Assembly: GCA_944383855.1 (NCBI GenBank) | Contig: CALWRB010000042.1 | Coordinates: 35,142 to 99,141 of the forward strand | DNA from: an uncultured Lachnospiraceae bacterium | Lineage (GTDB): Bacteria > Bacillota > Clostridia > Lachnospirales > Anaerotignaceae | Length of the DNA: 64,000 nt | Reading direction: 5' to 3' | Part shown: in pieces, positions 58,265 to 64,000 of the stretch | How positions within the stretch are numbered: position 1 is the stretch's first letter | Layout of the letters: every line of letters begins with the position of its first letter | Position numbers and translations under genes: made by a program | Notes under the pieces: model-generated | What the model saw: the letters and a program-made list of their open reading frames with translations, nothing else | What the model was told of the DNA's origin: nothing | The model's database searches: none

Positions 58265-58900
58265 TTATGCCAACTCCATGACAAAGATTTGACCGTCTTT
58301 GACAAAAGCGTATTCCGGCGGTTTCGGTCCTTTTTTATTTTCTTCCGGGAAGCGTGTGATGATGTCTGCGATACGCAGCTGCACCGGTGCCATATAGACC
58401 GCGCTGACAAATGCCTCGCTCATACCGCTGCAGCCGGCATGAGCCATGCCTTTTAACTGACCCAGAATGATAATGTTGCCGGTGGCTTTGATCTCTGCGC
58501 CGGGGTTGACGTCGCCGATGATAACTACACTGCCGTCAAAATCGATCCGCTGACCGTTGCGCAGGGAACCTTTGTGGAACTTCGTCAGGTTGAAAGGCTG
58601 CATCTGCTTGGAAAGCAGTGCGGAGATACGTCCCACCTCGTCATTTTCCGTTTTGACAAATGTGATCTGCATGGTGGTGTGTGAGCAGACAATGTCTAAC
58701 AGTTTTTGCTCCTCCTCGTCGGAAAATACTCTGCCTTTGAAGGCAATGGAGGTTTTTACGCCGTCAAAAAACTTGGAAGCGTCCTCCACCTTTTTCTCCA
58801 ACTGTTCGCAAAGGGACGCAAACGGTGCCTCGGGGTCAAATACAACGGTGATGCCATCTTTTGTGCCTTTGAAGATGACCTGATTTTCCTGATTCATCAT
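58265..58900 (-). CDS. minC: Septum site-determining protein MinC
   Basis: 211 residues. N-terminal FtsZ-antagonist domain (about 1-100) and C-terminal beta-helix dimer domain with HKGSLRNGQRIDFDGSVVIIGDVNPGAEIKATGNIIILGQLKGMAHAG cores (about 105-160). It blocks FtsZ rings away from midcell. ATG-ATG start with AAGGAAGGAAG; either ATG may be used. It is 36 nt after the PBP2 gene. Confidence 0.94.
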   Translation of the reverse strand: MMNQENQVIFKGTKDGITVVFDPEAPFASLCEQLEKKVEDASKFFDGVKTSIAFKGRVFSDEEEQKLLDIVCSHTTMQITFVKTENDEVGRISALLSKQMQPFNLTKFHKGSLRNGQRIDFDGSVVIIGDVNPGAEIKATGNIIILGQLKGMAHAGCSGMSEAFVSAVYMAPVQLRIADIITRFPEENKKGPKPPEYAFVKDGQIFVMELA

Positions 58901-58936
58901 ACTCTTCCTTCCTTTTTGATTACAAACATGGGACGG

Positions 58937-61774
58937 TTATTGTGCCAAAACAGTTTCCATATTGGTATTGCTGCCTTCCAGATCCAGCCCCATATAGGCG
59001 GTGATGATGTCTTTGACAACGGTTGCCGTGGGGGAGCCGCTGTCCTCGCCAAAGGGGATCATAACGGTAATGGCGATCTGCGGATCGTCCGCGGGGGCAA
59101 AGCAAACCAGCCAAGAATGTGAGCTGCGGTCGATCTGTTCTTCGGCAGTACCGGATTTGACGGCAACTTTGATCGGGAAGCTGGAAAAAGAACTTCGCAT
59201 AGTGCCGCGAGAGCCCTGACCGACCTGTACCATACCTTCATAGACAAGTTCCAGATTTTCTTCGGAAAGGTCAATGACGTTTTCTACTTCTTCCTCTGTT
59301 TCCAGATAAATATTGCCTTCATGGTCCTGTATTTTATCTACCAGATGCATTTTATATAATGTACCGCCATTGGCTAAAGTTGCGATATAGCGGTTGATCT
59401 GCGCGGGGGTATAACTGTTGACGGACTGACCGATGGCTGCACGGATCGTATCGCCGTCTACCCAACGGGTCTGACTGGAAGTCGCGTCGGGGTTTGCCGC
59501 TTTGATGGAACGCTCTTTATAATAAGGCGATGCCATGGTAGGCGCATATTCTTCCAGTTCGATGCCTGTGGTCTGATTCAGACCGAAAGCCGCCATATAT
59601 TCGTTCAGTGTTGTGATCGCCTTTTCAGTGGTGCCTTCTTCCTGATTGCCCAGACGATAGCCGACTTCATAGAAGAAGTAGTTGCAGGAAACCTCCAGCG
59701 CACTGACTACATTGATGCGTCCGTGTGTGCCGCCTGTGTTGCTGTAGATCCAGCATCTGGCGTAGGGGGTACCTGCCTTGGTGAACAGACCTTCCGTAGA
59801 GATGTAAGTATCTCCGGAAATTACCCCTGTTTCCAATCCCGCCAAAGCGGTGATCATTTTCAAAGTGGAACCGGGTGCTTTTTTCTGTTTCAGCGCGCGG
59901 TTGACCAAAGGTGTATTGGTATCCTCCAAAAGGGAGGTGTAATAGCTGTTGTTGAACTGATTGACCAATTCGTTATTGTCGTAAGACGGATATGTCACCA
60001 GTGCGAGAACTTCACCGCTGTTGACTTCGGATACCACGACAGAACCCGTACAAGGGTCCAGTGCGGTGTCTGCGGCAGTCAGTCTGCCGTCTTCCAACGC
60101 GTTGAGTACAATGGTATATACCGAAACACTGCCATTGGTAAGACCGTTTCTTTCTTCCTGTGTCATGGTGAAAACGCCCTGTTCTTCCATGATCAAAAGC
60201 AGCTGTGCCTGGGAAACGGTGCCGTCGGTAACACCCTGCATCAGATATTCCTGCAGTTGTGTGACTGCGGTATCGCTTTCGGGGTCAAATCCTTCGATCT
60301 GTTCTGCGGCCTGATGGTAAAGTGCGAGCTGTTCCCCGCTTGTGGCACGCATCAGTGTGGAAGATGAGATGTGATTGGCACCGATTATGGATACGAACAG
60401 TTCCGTCATAGAAACGGAATGCTTTCCGCTGCCGCGCAGTTTTGCCAGCACAGAATCGGTTAGTGCGCCTTCCAGACTGTCAAAAGCGACCTTTTGCAGT
60501 TCACTGTCCAGTGTCAGGAAAATATCCATGCCGGGAACAGGATCTGTGATACGGGTGCTGCTGATGCGGCGGCTGCTGCTGTCAACTTCCACGACCATTT
60601 TGCCGTCGGAGCCGTTCAATTCCCGCTCAAACAGTTTTTCAATGCCGTCCTGTCCGACGATATCGGTGGAACTGTAGACGGGATTGCCGTTTTCGTCCAC
60701 ATCGTCTTGGTACAAGGCATAGTCGGCTTCCGTCATTTGGCGGATATAGCCTAAAATATGGGAAAAATATTCTCCCTGCGGATATTCCCTGAGATATTCC
60801 GTATTGATGATGACGCAGGGGAAGATATCCTGATTTTCTTCCACATACGCCAGTGTTTTTTCGCTGATATTGGTGGCGATAGAAACCGATTTATACTGAT
60901 AATACCGCTCTTGGAAAATAGAGTAGCGAATGCCTACGGCTTTTCTGAGCAAATCCTGCGGCAGGTATTTCGGCAGTCCAAAATATTCCCGCAGGTATTC
61001 CAGTGTTTCGGCTGCGTCATAAGAAAGCTCCGCATCTTCCATGCCGACCGATTCTTTAAAGCTTTGTTCTCTGGTTTCGCTGCCGTTAAACAGGAAATCA
61101 TACGGCGCTTCCATAGCCAAAGGCAATTCGTCTTGCAATGTTTCGCCGTATTCCGTCAGTTTTTGCGCTAAGGTCAGCACCATGATATTCTGATCGGAAA
61201 GCGTCAGCTGCAGCCAAAGCACAGTGCGCTTTTGGGTAGTGGGCAAGTCGCTTGGGATCTCATAAAGCGTATAGAGGTATTCCAGTGTGGCATTGCCGTC
61301 CAGTGACCATTGGTCTTTGGGGATACCGGCTTCTTCTTTCCATGCTTCTTCCGCTTTTTCCTGCTCCCGTTCGCTGCCTTCAAACAGAAAAGTGCCATCG
61401 GCAGAGATAGGCAGCTCGTCTGTGAGGGTATGACCCTGCTGCAGCAAAGTATCCACCAAATCGGTGATCAAGGATACTCTGTGCTGTGAAAGATCCAGCA
61501 AAATACTGCTGTCGATCTGTACGGAATATGCCGTAGTATTGACAGCCAGGGGTCTGCCGTAACGGTCATAAATGCCGCCTCTGGCAGCGGGTACATCCAG
61601 TTCCTTGGATGTGGTCGCAATCAGGGACTGCTCATACTCCTGTCCATTTACAATCTGTAGTGTGAACAGACGAATGACCAATATGAAAAAAAGCAGACAG
61701 ATGCCGCAAAGCATCACAAATATTCTGCTTTTGCACAGATCTAAGAAATGTTCGAAATATCGTCTCATAGACAC
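58937..61774 (-). CDS. mrdA: Penicillin-binding protein 2 (MrdA-type), enlarged
   Basis: 945 residues, far longer than the 600-700 of most PBP2 proteins. Order: cytoplasmic start and membrane helix (about 18-38), dimerisation/pedestal domain, transpeptidase with S636-T-L-K639, S696-C-N and K873-S-G-T. Two additions explain the size. First, a tandem duplication in the pedestal: about 114-190 and 210-288 share DELP...FLFxGSE...LEYLxxxxxxPxxLP. Second, an insert of about 130 residues (about 440-570) before DPCTGSVVVSEVNSGEVL. It cross-links side-wall peptidoglycan with RodA. It lies between mreD and minC. Confidence 0.92.
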   Translation of the reverse strand: MSMRRYFEHFLDLCKSRIFVMLCGICLLFFILVIRLFTLQIVNGQEYEQSLIATTSKELDVPAARGGIYDRYGRPLAVNTTAYSVQIDSSILLDLSQHRVSLITDLVDTLLQQGHTLTDELPISADGTFLFEGSEREQEKAEEAWKEEAGIPKDQWSLDGNATLEYLYTLYEIPSDLPTTQKRTVLWLQLTLSDQNIMVLTLAQKLTEYGETLQDELPLAMEAPYDFLFNGSETREQSFKESVGMEDAELSYDAAETLEYLREYFGLPKYLPQDLLRKAVGIRYSIFQERYYQYKSVSIATNISEKTLAYVEENQDIFPCVIINTEYLREYPQGEYFSHILGYIRQMTEADYALYQDDVDENGNPVYSSTDIVGQDGIEKLFERELNGSDGKMVVEVDSSSRRISSTRITDPVPGMDIFLTLDSELQKVAFDSLEGALTDSVLAKLRGSGKHSVSMTELFVSIIGANHISSSTLMRATSGEQLALYHQAAEQIEGFDPESDTAVTQLQEYLMQGVTDGTVSQAQLLLIMEEQGVFTMTQEERNGLTNGSVSVYTIVLNALEDGRLTAADTALDPCTGSVVVSEVNSGEVLALVTYPSYDNNELVNQFNNSYYTSLLEDTNTPLVNRALKQKKAPGSTLKMITALAGLETGVISGDTYISTEGLFTKAGTPYARCWIYSNTGGTHGRINVVSALEVSCNYFFYEVGYRLGNQEEGTTEKAITTLNEYMAAFGLNQTTGIELEEYAPTMASPYYKERSIKAANPDATSSQTRWVDGDTIRAAIGQSVNSYTPAQINRYIATLANGGTLYKMHLVDKIQDHEGNIYLETEEEVENVIDLSEENLELVYEGMVQVGQGSRGTMRSSFSSFPIKVAVKSGTAEEQIDRSSHSWLVCFAPADDPQIAITVMIPFGEDSGSPTATVVKDIITAYMGLDLEGSNTNMETVLAQ

Positions 61775-61787
61775 CTCCTATGAATCC

Positions 61788-62300
61788 TCAAAAGAGGCGG
61801 TATTTATATTTTTCTTTCAGCTCCAGCCATTCGTTGACGGCAAACAAAAGCCGATAGAGCGGTACAGTCAGGATCGCGGTGTATACGCATTCCGGCAGCA
61901 GCATACGCACAAGGAAATAAAGAATCTGTGTATGCCCCTGCAGCAAAAAGCCGGTAACGAAAATGACTGTTTCATACAGCGCGGTCGCAACGGCGCAAAT
62001 GATGATCGGGAAGATATAATTTTCCCGATAGAAGTTTTTATGACTGCGCCCGGCAAAATAACCGGTCAGTACACCCAAAAGGGCATAGTAGCCGATGCCG
62101 TTGCCAAAGAAAATATCCTGCAGCAGACCGCAGCAAAGCCCCACGATCACACCGCCTGTACTGCCGCGCAGCAAGGCATAAGAAACGATCAGGATCACCG
62201 CTGTATTCGGCAGTATCCCGCGAATCTCGATATATTGCAGAAGTGTGGTCTGCAGTATAAAGCTGACCAGCACGACCAAAGCCATGAATAATTGCCGCAT
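61788..62300 (-). CDS. mreD: Rod shape-determining protein MreD
   Basis: 170 residues with about five helices. LRGSTGGVIVGLCCGLLQDIFFGNGIGYYALLGVLTGYF is the family core. It links MreB and MreC to the membrane elongation complex. Its start overlaps the mreC stop by one base, and PBP2 follows 13 nt later. Confidence 0.9.
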   Translation of the reverse strand: MRQLFMALVVLVSFILQTTLLQYIEIRGILPNTAVILIVSYALLRGSTGGVIVGLCCGLLQDIFFGNGIGYYALLGVLTGYFAGRSHKNFYRENYIFPIIICAVATALYETVIFVTGFLLQGHTQILYFLVRMLLPECVYTAILTVPLYRLLFAVNEWLELKEKYKYRLF

Positions 62301-63142
62301 CAGTTTTCCTCCGCCGTTGATTTGTCCATCACAAGTATCGTTTCCAAGTGTTTCAGATCCGCATAGGGTTCGATAATGGCATACTTGGTTAAGCCGTTGA
62401 TATCCGTTTGCAGATCCGTGACTTTTCCAATGGGGATACCGTCGGGGTAAATTTCAGAAAGATGAGAGGTGACGATCTCATCGCCGACCAGGATCTCCGC
62501 TTCGGTATCGATATATTCCATCAGGCACAGGCCGCTGTCCATCAGCGTAATATCGCCTTTGACGACACCCAGATCGCCTGTGCGCAGGCTTTTGGCGGAA
62601 ACGGAACTGCGGCTGTCCAAGATGGACATGACTTTGGAATAACCATGCCCGGTTTCTGTGATTTTTCCGACCAGACCGCCGGAGGCGATGATGACCATAT
62701 TGGATTCCAGACCGTCCGAGGAGCCTTTGTCGATGACGAAGGTATCATACCAGTTGCCGGGGTCTTTGGCAATGACGGCGGCACCTGTGGAGGAATACTG
62801 CGGATAGCGCTGTGCGGTACGCAGCAGTTCGGATAATGTCTTATTTTCTTCCTCGTAGAGCGAAAGGCGTTGATTTTCTGCCTTAAGCCGTTCGATCTCC
62901 GCTTCCAAATTGCGTATGGTTTCTGCCTGATCAGCTTGATTTTGCGCAGAGGAGATCGTATCTTCCACCCAGCTGCCAATACCCGTAGTCAGGTCTTGAA
63001 AGGGCGTGACAACAAAACCCAGCACATCTTCCGCAAAAGTTGCGTTGAGTTTACGACCGCCGGTGAATAATGCCAAAACAGCCAATAGAACGGCCAGCGC
63101 GATCACGATTTTCTTTTTATGTTCTTCAAAAAATTGCAGCAA
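62300..63142 (-). CDS. mreC: Rod shape-determining protein MreC
   Basis: 280 residues. A short cytoplasmic part and helix (about 12-28), a coiled coil (about 65-105, NQADQAETIRNLEAEIERLKAENQRLSLYEEENKTL), then two beta-barrel domains with DKGSSDGLESNMVIIASGGLVGKI and LVGDEIVTSHLSEIYPDGIPIGKV. It forms an extracellular scaffold for PBP2 and RodA. ATG with GGAGAG. Confidence 0.94.
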   Translation of the reverse strand: MLQFFEEHKKKIVIALAVLLAVLALFTGGRKLNATFAEDVLGFVVTPFQDLTTGIGSWVEDTISSAQNQADQAETIRNLEAEIERLKAENQRLSLYEEENKTLSELLRTAQRYPQYSSTGAAVIAKDPGNWYDTFVIDKGSSDGLESNMVIIASGGLVGKITETGHGYSKVMSILDSRSSVSAKSLRTGDLGVVKGDITLMDSGLCLMEYIDTEAEILVGDEIVTSHLSEIYPDGIPIGKVTDLQTDINGLTKYAIIEPYADLKHLETILVMDKSTAEEN

Positions 63143-63184
63143 TGCAATCTCTCCTTAAAAAGCGATGTTGGTTTCATCTCGGAA

Positions 63185-64000
63185 TTAAAATTTCACGCGT
63201 CTGGGGGAGATCAGTACGTTTTTGAGTGTGTCGATATGCTCCAAAACCAGACCGGTGCCGACTGCAACACAGTTGAGCGGTTCGTTTGCGATATGAACAG
63301 GCATACCGGTTTCGGCAGTGATCAGTTTATCCAGACCGCGCAGCAAAGCGCCGCCGCCGGTCAATGTGATGCCCTGTTCCATGATGTCGGCTGCCAATTC
63401 GGGCGGTGTTGCTTCCAATGTCTGTTTGATGGTATCGATGATGGAAGAAACGGGCTCGTCCAGTGCTTTACGAATATGAATGGAGTTGACTTCGATGGTC
63501 TTGGGCAGACCTGTCAAAAGATCTCTGCCGCGGATCTCCATTTTTTCCTCCTGTTCCAGCGGAAAAGCGGAACCGATCGTAATTTTGATCTCCTCTGCGG
63601 TACGATCGCCGATGGCAAGGTTAAACTCACGCTTGATATAGCTGACGATCGCGTTATCCAAAGCGTCACCCGCTACACGCAGGGAGGTGCTTGTGACGAT
63701 ACCGCCTAAAGAAATGACTGCCACTTCACTGGTGCCGCCGCCGATATCCACGACCATGCTGCCGGTAGGGTCCGCAACGGGAAGCCCCGCACCGATGGAA
63801 GCTGCCATGGGTTCTTCGATCAGGTAAGTATCTTTATCCTTGGAGCCTGCGGCGATGGCAGCCTCCAAAACGGCACGTTTTTCTACTTCAGTCACACCGG
63901 AAGGTACGCAGATGACGATACGCGGTTTCGGTCCGAACATAGAGCGGACATATGCTTTATTGATGAAATAGCGCAACATCGCCTGTGTTACGTCAAAATC
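63185..64000 (-). CDS. mreB: Rod shape-determining actin MreB, C-terminal part
   Basis: The frame stays open to the window edge, so the N-terminus is missing; 271 residues are seen. Actin-type motifs: [48 protein letters not shown] (phosphate 2), and the adenosine loop [17 protein letters not shown]. It polymerises under the membrane and guides side-wall synthesis. First visible gene of the mreBCD-PBP2-minCDE run; 42 nt separate it from mreC. Confidence 0.95.
   Translation of the reverse strand, partial: DFDVTQAMLRYFINKAYVRSMFGPKPRIVICVPSGVTEVEKRAVLEAAIAAGSKDKDTYLIEEPMAASIGAGLPVADPTGSMVVDIGGGTSEVAVISLGGIVTSTSLRVAGDALDNAIVSYIKREFNLAIGDRTAEEIKITIGSAFPLEQEEKMEIRGRDLLTGLPKTIEVNSIHIRKALDEPVSSIIDTIKQTLEATPPELAADIMEQGITLTGGGALLRGLDKLITAETGMPVHIANEPLNCVAVGTGLVLEHIDTLKNVLISPRRVKF

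Noticed and set aside
1..64000. CRISPR arrays, tRNA or rRNA genes, insertion sequences, prophage
   Set aside because: No regular repeat-spacer pattern, no cloverleaf with a T-loop signature, and no transposase, integrase or phage structural gene was recognised.

Overview
The window is a 64 kb chromosomal segment of an anaerobic, spore-forming member of the Bacillota, most likely class Clostridia. The evidence is the sporulation and germination genes (spoIIP, spoIIR, spmA/spmB, a gerA-type operon, sleB, a pdaA-like deacetylase, a ytvI-like protein), a large Bacillus-type SRP RNA, strong AGGAGG ribosome sites, GTG and TTG starts beside ATG, and sigma-A promoters with 17-nt spacers. I see no rRNA or tRNA genes, insertion sequences, phage genes or CRISPR arrays. 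The genus cannot be fixed from sequence reading alone.

Layout. 1-3.8 kb: end of a cysteine synthase gene, an AI-2E/YtvI-type membrane protein, ispE and an overlapping GntR regulator. 3.9-7.1 kb: an N-acyl-D-amino-acid deacylase operon with a sodium symporter. 7.5-10.2 kb: a membrane-anchored LysM-G5 protein and pgi. 10.2-12 kb: a small AT-richer accessory patch with a remnant ORF, an orphan 158-residue protein and two divergent XRE regulators. 12-17 kb: a GntR regulator, an HSL-type esterase, yhdT-panF behind a long untranslated leader, and an FMN riboswitch controlling ribU. 17-24.5 kb: pdaA-like gene, carB, trxA, murI and ddl. 24.6-30.4 kb: spoIIP, a small membrane protein, a HAD phosphatase, an aldehyde dehydrogenase, and a MoxR ATPase/VWA protein pair.

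30.6-41.4 kb is the most distinctive region. It holds an HMG-CoA-lyase-like gene, a LacI regulator and a seven-gene operon: CoA-acylating aldehyde dehydrogenase, Cat1-type CoA-transferase, iron-type alcohol dehydrogenase, PEBP/YbhB protein and a complete DctP-DctQ-DctM TRAP transporter. Two LacI-type palindromes lie in front of the two transcription units. I read it as an inducible pathway that imports a hydroxy- or dicarboxylate and passes it through alcohol, aldehyde and acyl-CoA stages. Mevalonate or 4-hydroxybutyrate/succinate are the two substrates I consider.

41.5-49.5 kb: a second VWA protein, SRP RNA, tadA, a lipoprotein with calcium-loop-like repeats, spmAB, an AbrB-type regulator, and dnaX-ybaB-recR. 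49.7-54.8 kb: a spore germination and cortex-lysis block (gerA-like trio, spoIIR, sleB). 54.8-64 kb: an elongation and division cluster on the minus strand (mreB-mreC-mreD-PBP2-minC-minD-minE, then rodA, an mgsA homologue and a DUF1294 gene). Two proteins in this last cluster are unusual: PBP2 carries an internal duplication, and the MgsA homologue seems to have changed active-site residues.
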